64,000 nt of DNA from Pontibacter mangrovi (GCF_006385705.1 NZ_VFRQ01000001.1:620001-684000); one strand, 5' to 3'. Positions 1 through 8,945 are shown, counted from the first letter of the stretch. The notes: generated by a model not told the origin, from the sequence alone. Made by a program: numbers and translations.

Positions 1-372
1 ACGAAGGAAACTAACGGCGCAGTAGCGCACCTGAGCCCCTTGCCCACGCCTCATACCCTCTCTTCGCTGGAACAAAAACCTCACTTCAGTGTGGTGGCCT
101 CGCGCACGCACCTTAGCCCCGAGACAGCAGATTTCATAAAGCGGTTTCCGGGAGCAGACACGCTAAGTATGGGCAGCTCGCTTAAGTTTATGCTTTTAGC
201 CGAAGGCAAAGCAGACCTCTACCCCCGCTTCGCCCCGACCATGGAGTGGGATACCGCCGCCGCGCACGCAATTCTGAATGCCCTGAACAGGGGCATTTTT
301 CAGGAGGACTTAAAGAAGGAACTAACCTACAACAAACCGGACCTCCTCAACCCCAGCTTCATCGCCCTCTAA
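1..372 (+). CDS. cysQ: 3'(2'),5'-bisphosphate nucleotidase CysQ, C-terminal part (5' end outside window)
   Basis: The frame is open from base 1 to the TAA ending at 372, so only about 123 C-terminal residues of an inositol-monophosphatase-family protein are present. The stretch GSSLKFMLLAEGKADLYPRF followed by PTMEWDTAAAHAIL matches the C-terminal substrate/metal region of CysQ, where the Asp of WDTAA is a metal ligand, and the end (YNKPDLLNPSFIA) is also typical. CysQ removes the 3'-phosphate from PAP/PAPS, protecting sulfate assimilation. The TTG at 40 is not a real start because homology-like sequence continues upstream. Nothing can be said about its promoter. Confidence 0.9.
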   Translation, partial: TKETNGAVAHLSPLPTPHTLSSLEQKPHFSVVASRTHLSPETADFIKRFPGADTLSMGSSLKFMLLAEGKADLYPRFAPTMEWDTAAAHAILNALNRGIFQEDLKKELTYNKPDLLNPSFIAL

Positions 373-485
373 CCGCGCCAGTTTTTTACCTGAAGATTTC
401 TCCGTAACTTATACTTCCGGCAGCGGACTCTAGCGCGGCAGGCCTCCGCTAGGCACTCAAAAAGCAACAACCACAACATCTAACC

Positions 486-2039
486 ATGACCAACTACAGA
501 AAACTACGCCGTTTATTGCCGGCCATACTTCTTACCGCTGTCGCCTGCCAGGGCAATACGGAGAAGGTGCAGGATGACGTGACCTATGACCTGCAGGTAC
601 GGAACGCAAAAGTGGTGGACGGGACAGGCACTGCGCCCTATATGGCAAACCTGCTGATAGGCGCCGATACCATTGCGGTGATAGACCAGGATACTGCCCA
701 TACCTACAAGGCCCGCAAAACCATAGACGCGGCTGGAATGGTGGTGGCACCCGGTTTTATCGATACCCATGCGCACGGAGACCCAATCAAAGAGCCTGAT
801 TTCAAGAACTTCCTGGCGATGGGCGTTACCACTATTTGCCTGGGGCAGGATGGCTTCAGCCATAACAACAAAGACATGGGCGCCTGGATGGACTCTGTGG
901 ATGCAGCCAAACCGGGCGTGAATATTGCCATGTTTGCCGGTCATAACTCGTTGCGCGTGCTGTCGGGGGCCATGTACCAGAAGCAGCCCGCAGAAGAGCA
1001 CATGAAAGCCATGGAGCAACTGGTGGCCGATGCCATGGATGCCGGCTGCTACGGCCTGACCACTGGCCTGGAGTATAACCCCGGCTACTACGCCTCCAGC
1101 GGCGAGCTCAACAGGCTGGCCAAAGTAGTGGGCGCTAAAGGCGGCCTTGTGATGAGCCACATGCGCAGCGAAGATGATAATCTGGTAGAAGCCTCGATTC
1201 GGGAACTGCTGGAACAAGGGAAGTACTGCCCGGTACACGTGTCGCACATAAAAGTAGTGTATGGCAAAGGCAAGGAGCGGGCACGCCAAGTGCTGCAGCT
1301 TTTAGACAGCGCCCGCCAGAGCGGCACTAAAGTAACCGCCGACCTCTACCCTTACACGGCCAGCTACACCGGTATTGCCATCTTATTTCCCGACTGGGCA
1401 AAATCGCCATATAATTACAAAGAGGTGCTGCAGACCCGCCGCGAAGAACTGAAGGAGTACATGCGCAAAAAGATTCAGCAGCGCAACGGCCCTGAAGCGA
1501 CACTCATTGGATCGGGCAAGTATACCGGCAAAAACCTGGCGCAGATTGCTCAGGAACTGAAAAAACCTTATGAAGACGTGCTGGTAGATGACATTGGCCC
1601 TTACGGAGCCAGCGGCGCCTACTTTATCATGAATGAGGAACTGCAGGAAGAACTGATGCTGGACCCGCACGTGATGATCTGCACCGACGGCAGCCCGAGC
1701 ATGCACCACCCGCGCGGCTACGGCGCCTTTGCCAAGGTTCTGGAAACGTACGTGCAGCAAAAGAAACTGCTGCCCCTGCAGGAGGCTATCCATAAAATGA
1801 CGGCCCTGCCCGCCCAAACCATCGGCCTTGCGAAACGGGGAACGCTAAAGCAAGGCTATAAGGCTGATGTGCTCATCTTTGATCCGGCAGCGGTGAAAGA
1901 GACAGCCACTTACGAAAAGCCTGACCAACTGGCCACGGATTTCCGCTATGTGCTGCTTGGTGGCAAGGTGGTAAAAGAGGGTGATACGTTCACAAGCGAC
2001 AGGCAAGGCAGCGTACTGCGCAAAGTTGTGCAGCAGTAA
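486..2039 (+). CDS. N-acyl-D-amino-acid deacylase / D-aminoacylase family amidohydrolase, predicted lipoprotein
   Basis: 517 residues. The N-terminus (basic, then LLPAILLTAVAC) is a lipoprotein signal with the Cys at about residue 22, so the enzyme is probably in the periplasm or envelope. A composite amidohydrolase fold follows: VVDGTGTAPY, then APGFIDTHAHGDP with the metal-binding HxH pair (about residue 93), a central HMRSEDD and HVSHIKVVYGKG, and late CTDGSPSMHHPRGYGAF, the Asp/His-rich signature of D-aminoacylases. Expected reaction: hydrolysis of N-acyl-D-amino acids or related N-acyl or dipeptide substrates; the exact substrate cannot be read from sequence. It stands alone, with a strong hairpin terminator just downstream. 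Family assignment is firm, specificity is not. Confidence 0.85.
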   Translation: MTNYRKLRRLLPAILLTAVACQGNTEKVQDDVTYDLQVRNAKVVDGTGTAPYMANLLIGADTIAVIDQDTAHTYKARKTIDAAGMVVAPGFIDTHAHGDPIKEPDFKNFLAMGVTTICLGQDGFSHNNKDMGAWMDSVDAAKPGVNIAMFAGHNSLRVLSGAMYQKQPAEEHMKAMEQLVADAMDAGCYGLTTGLEYNPGYYASSGELNRLAKVVGAKGGLVMSHMRSEDDNLVEASIRELLEQGKYCPVHVSHIKVVYGKGKERARQVLQLLDSARQSGTKVTADLYPYTASYTGIAILFPDWAKSPYNYKEVLQTRREELKEYMRKKIQQRNGPEATLIGSGKYTGKNLAQIAQELKKPYEDVLVDDIGPYGASGAYFIMNEELQEELMLDPHVMICTDGSPSMHHPRGYGAFAKVLETYVQQKKLLPLQEAIHKMTALPAQTIGLAKRGTLKQGYKADVLIFDPAAVKETATYEKPDQLATDFRYVLLGGKVVKEGDTFTSDRQGSVLRKVVQQ

Positions 2040-2064
2040 ATATAGCGGCACTTACCCATACGTT

Positions 2065-2102
2065 AACGGAGGCAGGAAAAAACCTGCCTCCGTTATTTTT
2101 TT
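2065..2102 (+). terminator. Intrinsic terminator after the deacylase gene
   Basis: A 12-bp perfect stem (AACGGAGGCAGG at 2065-2076 with its complement at 2083-2094), a six-A loop, and a T-run at 2095-2102. It lies 25 bp after the stop codon at 2039. Confidence 0.85.
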
Positions 2103-2177
2103 GGTGAAACGACAGAATCCTCCGCCTTTGTAGCAAGCTAGAAGACCCGCAGCACCCTGTAAACCCGGAGCAGTTGG

Positions 2178-2669
2178 TTAGCGCTGCTCCGCCGCTTGCT
2201 GCTTTTTCAGCTTTCCGCTTATCAACTCGCCAATTTGCATCAGGTGCGCCTTCTCCTCTTCTGTGAAATCATACGGCACAGGCTTGGCAATGCCCAAGGT
2301 GCCGTACAGTTGTCCCTCCAACATCATCGGCGCGGCAATGGAGCCTTCCACTTTTGTTTCTTTGGCGGCAGGCCTTGCCACCCCCGAGTTGTCCGTCTGC
2401 AGGTTGCACATCTCCACAGGCTGCTTCCGCTCGGCAGCTATACCGGCCATCCCCTTTCCGATCGGGATAGCCTGCATTTTCGGCAGCAGAAAATCAGGGA
2501 TGCCCTGGTAGGCCTGCAGCGCCAGCATGCCCGTATTTTTATCTAAGGTATGGATGGTGCCGGTGGAGCATCCGAAGGCGCTAATCACATCCTCCAGAAG
2601 CTGTTGCCAGCCTTGAAGCCCTTCTTCCTGCTGAAGCTTTGAAATGATATCCGTTGAAGTAATGGTCAT
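2178..2669 (-). CDS. GAF domain-containing protein
   Basis: 163 residues, essentially one GAF domain: an N-terminal helix (about 1-25), then strands and helices with GCSTGTIHTLDKNTGMLALQA, a GIPIGKGMAGIAAERKQPVEM-like core (about 85-105) and a C-terminal EEEKAHLMQIGELI helix. GAF domains bind small ligands or act as dimerisation modules. No output domain (kinase, GGDEF, HTH) is attached, so this is a stand-alone sensor or binding protein. The ATG at 2669 is followed by a convincing N-terminus. It is transcribed toward the deacylase terminator; no operon partner is visible. Confidence 0.85.
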   Translation of the reverse strand: MTITSTDIISKLQQEEGLQGWQQLLEDVISAFGCSTGTIHTLDKNTGMLALQAYQGIPDFLLPKMQAIPIGKGMAGIAAERKQPVEMCNLQTDNSGVARPAAKETKVEGSIAAPMMLEGQLYGTLGIAKPVPYDFTEEEKAHLMQIGELISGKLKKQQAAEQR

Positions 2670-2893
2670 GAATTTTAGTGTTGGTTATACTTGTTATACT
2701 GAAGTAGCGTGTCCTGAGGAGGGTTTTACACCCCTAAAGGAAGCAGCAACATGCGCACAAGGGGCAGTCTGCAACTCCTTTGGCGAATAATCGCCCGGCT
2801 AATAAATAAAGCCTCCAATAACTAAGGCAGTCGTACGCTACGTATGTAAGTATAATATTAAAACTGAAATTAAACGAAAACAAACTTAGGATT

Positions 2894-3940
2894 ATGAAGA
2901 TTTCACTAAAACCACTCCGCGAGCAGGTCATCGTTATTACGGGCGCCTCCAGCGGTATAGGATTGGCAACGGCTCGCGCAGCGGCTAAAAAAGGCGCTAA
3001 ACTGGTGTTGGCCTCCCGCAACGAGGAGGCGCTGGCAAATGTAGAGGAGCAGATTAAGACGGAAGGCGGCGAGGCCATACATTTGGTAGCAGACGTAGGC
3101 CGCCGCGAGGACGTGCAGCGCATTGCTGAAACTGCCATTCGCCATTTCGGCGGCTTCGACACCTGGATAAACAACGCGGGTGTTTCCATTTACGGTAAGC
3201 TCTCCGAGGTGAGCGAGGAAGACAGCCGCCGCCTGTTCGACACGAACTTCTGGGGTGTGGTGTCGGGCTCTTTGATGGCGGCCGATCATCTGCGCAACCG
3301 CGGTGGGGCCATCATCAACCTGGGCAGCGAGCTATCGGACGTGGCCATTCCGCTGCAGGGCATGTACTCGGCTAGCAAGCATGCCGTAAAAGGATTCACC
3401 GATGCTTTACGGGCTGAGTTGGAAGAAGACGAGGCACCGGTTTCCGTAACACTGATCAAGCCTGCCGGCATTAACACACCTTACACCGAGCATGCCCGAA
3501 ACTATACGAATAAAGAGCTCACCTTGCCACCACCGGTATACGCGCCCGAAGAAGTGGCCTATGGCATCCTGTACGCCGCCGAACACCCAGAGCGCGACAT
3601 CTTTATAGGCAGCGGCTCCAAGTTGATGAGCAGCCTGAACAAGTATGCGCCAAGCCTGGTAGATTGGGTAAACAAGAAATTTATGACTAACATGCAGCTC
3701 CGCGATAAACCTGCCAAACACAAGGATGGCTCTCTGCACGCCCCGGGCGCTGACGGCCATGTGCACGGCAATTACGAAGGGCATGTAATGAAGACGAGCC
3801 TTTATACCCGCGCCTCGGTGCACCCTGCCGTAACTGGTGCCGTGGTTGCGGCCGCTGCGGGCGCGGCCACTATGGCCTTGCTTGGCAAACAGCGTCAGAA
3901 AAAGCAGCAGAATCATCAGAAGGGAGGGGCTACGCTTTAG
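2894..3940 (+). CDS. SDR family NAD(P)-dependent oxidoreductase with C-terminal extension
   Basis: 348 residues. A classical short-chain dehydrogenase core: TGASSGIG cofactor loop at about 16-23, NNAG at about 95, a catalytic Ser region (IINLGSELSD, about 145) and YSASK with Tyr about 158 and Lys about 162. After the usual 250 residues come about 90 more, including a histidine-rich HVHGNYEGHVMK stretch and a hydrophobic Ala/Gly helix (AVTGAVVAAAAGAATMALL, about 312-330) ending in a basic tail, probably a membrane-associating C-terminus. The substrate is unknown. Similar long SDRs with a C-terminal helix are common in bacteria. The gene stands alone between non-coding stretches. Confidence 0.88.
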   Translation: MKISLKPLREQVIVITGASSGIGLATARAAAKKGAKLVLASRNEEALANVEEQIKTEGGEAIHLVADVGRREDVQRIAETAIRHFGGFDTWINNAGVSIYGKLSEVSEEDSRRLFDTNFWGVVSGSLMAADHLRNRGGAIINLGSELSDVAIPLQGMYSASKHAVKGFTDALRAELEEDEAPVSVTLIKPAGINTPYTEHARNYTNKELTLPPPVYAPEEVAYGILYAAEHPERDIFIGSGSKLMSSLNKYAPSLVDWVNKKFMTNMQLRDKPAKHKDGSLHAPGADGHVHGNYEGHVMKTSLYTRASVHPAVTGAVVAAAAGAATMALLGKQRQKKQQNHQKGGATL

Positions 3941-3962
3941 CCAGATATTAGAGAACTTCTCA

Positions 3963-4012
3963 TAAACACTGCCTCTGCAGCTACGCGGGGGCAGTGTTTA
4001 ATTTATAATTTA
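3963..4012 (+). terminator. Probable terminator after the SDR gene
   Basis: An 11-bp stem (TAAACACTGCC at 3963-3973 with its complement at 3990-4000), followed by an AT-rich, T-containing tail rather than a clean T-run. Placed 23 bp after the SDR stop. Confidence 0.6.
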
Positions 4013-4159
4013 AGTATAATTTCTTTTGCTTTTAAACTGTATTCGGCTGCAAAGCGCAAATTAAAAGCCAATTTAAAACCTTTGCCTGCCTAACACCCGT
4101 AAAAAACAAGGTAAGCAATAAAAACCAGGTTGTCTGCTGTATATAGCAGCGCGGCCTCT

Positions 4160-4167
4160 TATGTTTG
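4160..4167 (+). promoter_or_regulatory. Bacteroidetes-type -7 box (TAnnTTTG) upstream of the small lipoprotein
   Basis: TATGTTTG matches the TAnnTTTG -7 consensus of Bacteroidetes housekeeping promoters and lies 16 bp before the ATG at 4184. No TTTG -33 element is found at the usual 19-20 bp spacing, so this is a partial match only. Confidence 0.45.
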
Positions 4168-4183
4168 ACTAAATAAAACTAAT

Positions 4184-4402
4184 ATGAAAAAGCTACTTTT
4201 TGCATTTGCTATCACCTTCGGCTCACTTAGTATGTACTCCTGCGGAGGCAACGAAGGAATGACTAATGGGGAAGCAGATGGAACTGTAATCGATACTGAC
4301 ACAACCGTCTCAGAGTTGGAGGTAGAGAGAACAGTTCAGGATATTGACACGACAGTAGAAACAGAGACAGAAACCATAGAGCCTGAAAACAACGATCAGT
4401 AA
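4184..4402 (+). CDS. Small acidic lipoprotein, function unknown
   Basis: 72 residues. A lysine-started signal sequence leads into SMYSCGGN, a lipobox with Cys at about residue 20. The mature part (about 52 residues) is almost wholly Asp, Glu and Thr with repeated DTDTTV/DIDTTVETET-like elements. This suggests a disordered, negatively charged surface or periplasmic tether. No catalytic motif is visible. A -7-type box sits just upstream and a bidirectional terminator just downstream, so it appears to be transcribed alone. Confidence 0.7.
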   Translation: MKKLLFAFAITFGSLSMYSCGGNEGMTNGEADGTVIDTDTTVSELEVERTVQDIDTTVETETETIEPENNDQ

Positions 4403-4420
4403 AATCAGGTTTAAAGTATA

Positions 4421-4469
4421 AGGCAGGGCAGCCCGGCTAATTTAGCTGTGGCTGCCCTGCCTTTTTTAG
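4421..4469. terminator. Bidirectional terminator between convergent genes
   Basis: AGGCAGGGCAGCC (4421-4433) pairs with its complement at 4451-4463, followed by a T-run. The pair of genes is convergent (stops at 4402 and 4466), so one hairpin probably serves both. Confidence 0.75.
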
Positions 4470-4801
4470 ATGCGTTTGTCCAGGTCTTTGCCGAGGTCCC
4501 TCACCTGCTTCATAAAATCCTCAATGGTGCTGTCGGAATAGGTGCCATAGGCATCTGAGAGGCTTCCTTTCAGTCCTGATTTTGTTTCCAGCACATACAG
4601 GATGCTCATGTCGTCGGGGTTGCTTTCGCCCTCAAAGCGGTAAAAATTCACTATCCGGACGTCCTCCGGCCCGAACTGCTGGTTGCCGTCCATGGTACAC
4701 AGCATGCCGGCCTCATTTACTTTGAAGTCGGTTGTGTAGCCCTCGCTGCGCAAATCTGCCAGTACTTTTACCAAAGGCGTTAATTCTGTCTTATCTTCCA
4801 T
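4466..4801 (-). CDS. Conserved hypothetical protein (about 110 aa Bacteroidetes family)
   Basis: 111 residues, soluble, acidic, with no signal peptide. The pattern (ADLRSEGYTTDFKV, GPEDVRIVNFYRFEGESNPDD, ILYVLET, KGSLSDAYGTYSD) matches a short Bacteroidetes family that databases sometimes label phosphoribosylpyrophosphate synthetase. The protein is far too short for that enzyme and lacks a PRPP motif, so that label should not be trusted. Single gene, convergent with the small lipoprotein and separated from the next gene upstream by about 110 bp that holds no gene. Confidence 0.75.
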   Translation of the reverse strand: MEDKTELTPLVKVLADLRSEGYTTDFKVNEAGMLCTMDGNQQFGPEDVRIVNFYRFEGESNPDDMSILYVLETKSGLKGSLSDAYGTYSDSTIEDFMKQVRDLGKDLDKRI

Positions 4802-4909
4802 TTTCTAAGTTATATCGCTTGATGTCTTCCTTACACCTAACCTGTTGAAATAGTTGTGCCGGGGATCGGCTACCGAGTATAAAATTCCTTTTTCTGATGA
4901 GCGACAGGA

Positions 4910-5860
4910 TCAGGGCGTAATAACGATCTTGCCAGTGGTATGCTGCGTCTGAATCTGCTTCATCGCTTCCACGGTTTCATCCAACGTATACTTTTTGCTG
5001 ACCGGCACATGCAGTTGCCCAGCCTCCGTTAGCTCCCGCAGTATGTCCAGCTGCCGCGTGTTAGGCTCTACAAACACATAGCTGAAGTCTATGGACGGAT
5101 CGAGGTCTGTGCCGTGGTTGAGGATGGAAACCAGCTTTCCGTTGGGCTTCAGGGCTTGCAGGCTTTGCATCAGGGTTTCGCCGCTGGCACAGTCAAATAT
5201 CAAGTCTACTCCTCCTGGCAGTAGCTGCTTCACCGCCTCCCCCACATGCGTGTCTTTATAAGTTATTGTATAATCGGCGCCCAAGTTGCGCATATACGCA
5301 TGGTTTTGCGCGCTGGCCACGCCAACCACGGTGGCCCCTTTTACTTTGGCCAGTTGTATGGCCATGCTCCCCACACCTCCCGATGCCCCGAGTATCAGCA
5401 CCGACTGCCGGTCCTGCAGCTGTCCTGCATCAAACAGCGACTGAAAGGCCGTCAGCCCTACCAGCGGTATGCCCGCTGCTTCCTCCCACGACACGTTTAG
5501 CGGCCTGCCGGTAAGGTAACTTTCAGGCAGCACAATGTATTCGGCAAAAGTGCCATACTGCACCACCGGCCTTCTGGCATAGGCGTATACTTGCTCTCCC
5601 ACGTTAAACCTTCTGGCGCTGTAGCCACGCTCCACTATCTCACCGGCTACGTCCCAGCCTGGTATAACCGGAAACTGAGTTGGTAAAAAATCTTTCAGGT
5701 ATCCTTCGCGCACGGCATAGTCTACTGGGTTCACGCCGGCGGCCTTTATCCGCACCATCACCTCCCCCTCCCCTGGCTCGGGCACATCTATAGTTTGCAC
5801 ATGCACATTCTCCGGGCCGCCAAACGTGTTATACACGGCCGCTCTCATTTGTTTTGCCAT
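4910..5860 (-). CDS. NADP-dependent zinc-free MDR oxidoreductase (quinone oxidoreductase type)
   Basis: 316 residues. N-terminal GroES-like domain (MRAAVYNTFGGPENV, KAAGVNPVDYAVREG, PGWDVAGEIVERG) and a Rossmann domain with GASGGVGSMAIQLAK at about 158-172. The structural and catalytic Cys ligands of zinc alcohol dehydrogenases are absent, which places it with quinone oxidoreductase/enoyl-reductase-like MDR proteins. It probably reduces quinones or activated alkenes with NADPH. It is transcribed on the minus strand, and about 160 bp without a gene separate it from the mug gene upstream. Confidence 0.85.
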   Translation of the reverse strand: MAKQMRAAVYNTFGGPENVHVQTIDVPEPGEGEVMVRIKAAGVNPVDYAVREGYLKDFLPTQFPVIPGWDVAGEIVERGYSARRFNVGEQVYAYARRPVVQYGTFAEYIVLPESYLTGRPLNVSWEEAAGIPLVGLTAFQSLFDAGQLQDRQSVLILGASGGVGSMAIQLAKVKGATVVGVASAQNHAYMRNLGADYTITYKDTHVGEAVKQLLPGGVDLIFDCASGETLMQSLQALKPNGKLVSILNHGTDLDPSIDFSYVFVEPNTRQLDILRELTEAGQLHVPVSKKYTLDETVEAMKQIQTQHTTGKIVITP

Positions 5861-6023
5861 AGTTTATAAGTTTTGGGTACATCGGCAGCAAAAGCCGCCA
5901 TACTTTATAGGGATGGTACATGTAACAGGCGCCGGAGGTTATGCAGAAGAGGATAACAAATGCGCCATCTATAGGGAAAGGTGTAAATGAAGCTCCACAG
6001 TAGATCTTAAACCGAGGAGCGCC

Positions 6024-6581
6024 CTACAGGGAATCGACAAAAGCGCGCAGCTCCGTATACACCTTTGCCAGCTTTTTAGGAGGATAATGCCCGTTCAGGC
6101 CGCTTGGGTTGGGCAACACCCACAGCTTGGTATGCCCGATGGTCTGCTCCTGCAGCCCGATGTCTGCGGTTGGTCTGCCGAATGCCACCCGATAGGCGCT
6201 CAACCCCAACAGGGCCAGCACCTGGGGCTGGTACAGAATTACCTTCTCTACCAGCTCTATTCCGCCTTCTATCAGCTCTGCTTTGTTTAACTCTGCCGCG
6301 TTGGCCGTTGCCCTGCTCACCACATTGGTAATGCCATAGCCAAGCTGCAGCAATTCCTGCTCCTGGTGCGGTTCAAATTTTACGGGTGTGAAACCTGCCG
6401 CATGCAGCGTTGGCCAGAAACGGTTGCCGGGGCGGGCAAAGTGGTGCCCCTTAACAGCTGTGTACAGGCCGGGGTTGATGCCGCAGAAAAGTACTTTCAG
6501 GTCTGGCTCCAGTATATCGGCTACAGTTTTGCCGGCGGCAGCGGCAAGCTCTTCTTTGGTTGGGCTTTTAGTAATTAGCAT
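6024..6581 (-). CDS. mug: G/U mismatch-specific DNA glycosylase (Mug/TDG family)
   Basis: 185 residues, the normal size. LKVLFCGINPGLYTAVKGHH carries the GINPG active-site motif of the Mug/TDG class (about 29-48), followed by FARPGNRFWPTLHAAGF, and the C-terminal WVLPNPSGLNGHY is the second signature that wedges into the DNA helix. Mug removes uracil, ethenocytosine or thymine from mismatches with guanine. The ATG at 6581 has an N-terminal extension typical of the family. Single gene, divergent from the alpha/beta hydrolase at 6716. Confidence 0.93.
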   Translation of the reverse strand: MLITKSPTKEELAAAAGKTVADILEPDLKVLFCGINPGLYTAVKGHHFARPGNRFWPTLHAAGFTPVKFEPHQEQELLQLGYGITNVVSRATANAAELNKAELIEGGIELVEKVILYQPQVLALLGLSAYRVAFGRPTADIGLQEQTIGHTKLWVLPNPSGLNGHYPPKKLAKVYTELRAFVDSL

Positions 6582-6715
6582 ACCTCTGTTTTACTCATAG
6601 TAGCGGCATACGGTTATACTTTTATGCCTTAATTCCTGAAAGCTGCCCCTGTGGCTTGCTTGCTCATACTTGCACGCTAATCATCTTATTTATACTTATT
6701 TACGTAGCCACATGT

Positions 6716-7582
6716 ATGGAACTACTCGTTGCAAACCAGTCGACAAGGCTGTACACCGTTACCTACCCTAACGCCGGCAAGGAAACCGTCATCCTGCTGC
6801 ACGGAGGACCGGGTGTGCCCGACGGCCTGGAGCCGGTGGCAGAGCTGCTTCACCAGAATTATCAGGTCATCACCTTTCACCAGCGCGGCACGCTTAGCTC
6901 CCCCTGTTATGCCAACAAGTATACTGTAGAGCGGTATCTCTCCGACATCGACAGCATAGCAGAGCGCTTTAAACTGGAAAAATTTCACTTGTTCGGCCAC
7001 TCCTGGGGCGGCCTGTATGCGCAGCTGTACGCGTACCAGAATCCGCAGCGGATTCGTAGCCTGTTCCTTTGCAGCCCGGCCTCGGGCACCGGCGGCCAGT
7101 GGCGCGAAACCGTCGCCGAGGTCATCGCTTTTAACAAAAGGAAAAGCACTGGCAAAGAGTGGTATAGTATGATAAAGAATGGCATACTTGGGGTACTGGG
7201 CAGCGACAGCGCTTACGAAAAGCTGTTTACGCAATTCTGCCTCAACATCAACAAAGGCTACGAGGTCAGCAACCCGGTGCCCGTTATGGTAGACCATATT
7301 GTGGCCAGAGCCATCAATAAAACGAATGTTGCGCTTCTGAAGGAGCCGATCCTGGAGCCTATGGTGGATCAGGGCTTTAAGGTAACAATAACCTATGGGG
7401 AGGATGATATCTTCGGCGACAGTATGCGCTACGTCAAAGAGCGTTATCCTTACGCTCAATTTGAGACGATACCCACAAGCGGGCACTTCCCCTGGCTGCA
7501 CAACCCCGAAGTCTTTAACGAAACGCTAAAAAGCCACTTCAGCATTGCGCATGCCTCACCAGATAAAGTTACCAGCCAATAA
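6716..7582 (+). CDS. Alpha/beta hydrolase, proline iminopeptidase-like
   Basis: 288 residues from the ATG at 6716. The open frame extends to a TTG at 6656, but those 20 codons add an unlikely hydrophobic leader, while the usual strand MELLVANQSTRLYTVTYPNAG begins at the ATG. The oxyanion-hole motif HGGPG (about 38-42) and the nucleophile elbow GHSWGG (Ser about 105) are clear. A late Asp in YGEDDIFGD and His in SGHFPW complete the triad. HGGPG together with GHSWGG is typical of the proline iminopeptidase (S33) group, but substrate use varies widely. The gene is convergent with hemA. Confidence 0.85.
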   Translation: MELLVANQSTRLYTVTYPNAGKETVILLHGGPGVPDGLEPVAELLHQNYQVITFHQRGTLSSPCYANKYTVERYLSDIDSIAERFKLEKFHLFGHSWGGLYAQLYAYQNPQRIRSLFLCSPASGTGGQWRETVAEVIAFNKRKSTGKEWYSMIKNGILGVLGSDSAYEKLFTQFCLNINKGYEVSNPVPVMVDHIVARAINKTNVALLKEPILEPMVDQGFKVTITYGEDDIFGDSMRYVKERYPYAQFETIPTSGHFPWLHNPEVFNETLKSHFSIAHASPDKVTSQ

Positions 7583-7664
7583 GTATAAAAGCCGCTCAGG
7601 CACGCGACAAAGTATAAAGTATTAAACGACGGAAAAGCGCTGCCATCGCTTCAGAGGCTCTCCC

Positions 7665-8945
7665 TTAGGCCTCCTGCTTCTCCTCTAACTGAAAGAGCGC
7701 GCTCAGGCCGTTCAGCAATGCTTCGGACTCGCCGCGCATACAGGCAGCTTTCAACTCGATGGCCGGCAGCTTGACGATTTTGTTCAGCATGCTTTTGGTA
7801 ATGGCTTCCACCGCAGCCCTTTCAGCCTCGCCCAGGTTTTTCAGGTAGCGCGCCATTTCCCGCTGCCTGATTTCCTCCAAGCGGTTCTTGAACTGCTGCA
7901 GGGCAGGCGACATAGCCATTTCCCTGGCCCAGGCCAGAAACTCAGCCATCGACTCCTGCACGATTTGCCTTACAGAAGCCACAGCTGCTAACCGTTTCTC
8001 CAGTGCTGCGGTGGCGCGGTTGCGGATGTTGTCGATGTTGCGTACGTGCACGCCCTCCAGCGTTTCCAGCTCGGCATCAATGCTGCGCGGCATCGACAGG
8101 TCAATAAAGAACTTTGGCGTCTGCAGCACCTGGTTTTCCAGCAGGCATTTGTCTATAAAGAAACAGTCGCCGGGCACCGAGGACACCACGACATCTGCCT
8201 TTTTGATCTCATCCCATACCTGCTCCCAATACACGGCTGTGGCTCCCGTCTTTTGGGCCAGCGCCACGGCCTTGTGGTGCGTTCTGTTCGCGATGATTAC
8301 GTTGCGTACAGTGGATTTCTGGAAATTATCGCAAACATCAGCCCCAATCTCGCCAACGCCCACCATAAGCACACGCGGGTTCTCCATTCCCTTTGTCAGT
8401 TCCTCCACCAGCTCTACCGTGGCATAGGACACAGAGGCGGCCCCGTCGCGGAAGGCGGTTTCGTTTACAGCGCGTTTGTTCGCCGCAAAGATCGTGTGCA
8501 TCAGGCGGTGCAGGAAAGGGCCTGCCATGTTGGCGTCGGCTGCCCACTGATAGGCCTTTTTCACCTGGTTCAGGATCTGCATATCGCCTACCACTTGCGA
8601 CTCCAGCCCCAGCGACACATTATACAGCTGCTCGATGGCTTGAGCATGGTCGGTAATGCTGGTAAAGTATGGCGTAACCTCTTTGGTGGCAAAAAAGCCC
8701 TTCTCTATGGCTATCAGCTTGATCAGCTCGCGCGAGAGGTCTTTTTCGGCAGCATAGTATACTTCGGTGCGGTTGCAGGTAGAAAGCACCAGCACATCAC
8801 GGGCCTCCGTGAACTCATTTATTTTGTCGAGCAGGTTCTTACAGTTAATCTCGTTCAGGGCTACGGTTTCACGTACGGGAATCGGAGCTGTTTTATAAGA
8901 TAGCGTAAGGGCCTTGAATGTGTGCTGCATGGTTTTCATCTTCAA
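7665..8945 (-). CDS. hemA: Glutamyl-tRNA reductase HemA
   Basis: 426 residues. N-terminal catalytic domain with STCNRTEVYY (catalytic Cys about residue 56), central LYNVSLGLESQVVGDMQIL, the NADPH domain with VGVGEIGADV (about 194-203), and the C-terminal dimerisation helix. It reduces glutamyl-tRNA to glutamate-1-semialdehyde, the first committed step of C5 tetrapyrrole (heme) synthesis. Start choice is uncertain between Met1, Met3 and Met6, all close together. A palindrome ATGACATTTGTCAC lies 39-52 bp upstream of the ATG and recurs by the sensor-kinase operon. Control by the neighbouring CRP-like regulator is therefore an attractive inference. Confidence 0.95.
   Translation of the reverse strand: MKMKTMQHTFKALTLSYKTAPIPVRETVALNEINCKNLLDKINEFTEARDVLVLSTCNRTEVYYAAEKDLSRELIKLIAIEKGFFATKEVTPYFTSITDHAQAIEQLYNVSLGLESQVVGDMQILNQVKKAYQWAADANMAGPFLHRLMHTIFAANKRAVNETAFRDGAASVSYATVELVEELTKGMENPRVLMVGVGEIGADVCDNFQKSTVRNVIIANRTHHKAVALAQKTGATAVYWEQVWDEIKKADVVVSSVPGDCFFIDKCLLENQVLQTPKFFIDLSMPRSIDAELETLEGVHVRNIDNIRNRATAALEKRLAAVASVRQIVQESMAEFLAWAREMAMSPALQQFKNRLEEIRQREMARYLKNLGEAERAAVEAITKSMLNKIVKLPAIELKAACMRGESEALLNGLSALFQLEEKQEA

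Noticed and set aside
513..1289. 258-aa minus-strand ORF inside the deacylase gene
   Set aside because: His- and Ala-rich shadow of a well-supported gene, no recognisable domain and no start context.
4466..4801. Phosphoribosylpyrophosphate synthetase annotation
   Set aside because: 110 residues, about a third of the enzyme's length, with no PRPP-binding motif; similar proteins carry this label only by database carry-over.
6656..6715. TTG-started 20-residue extension of the alpha/beta hydrolase
   Set aside because: Hydrophobic residues with no cleavage site; the family start matches the ATG at 6716. A real secreted form cannot be excluded but is less likely.
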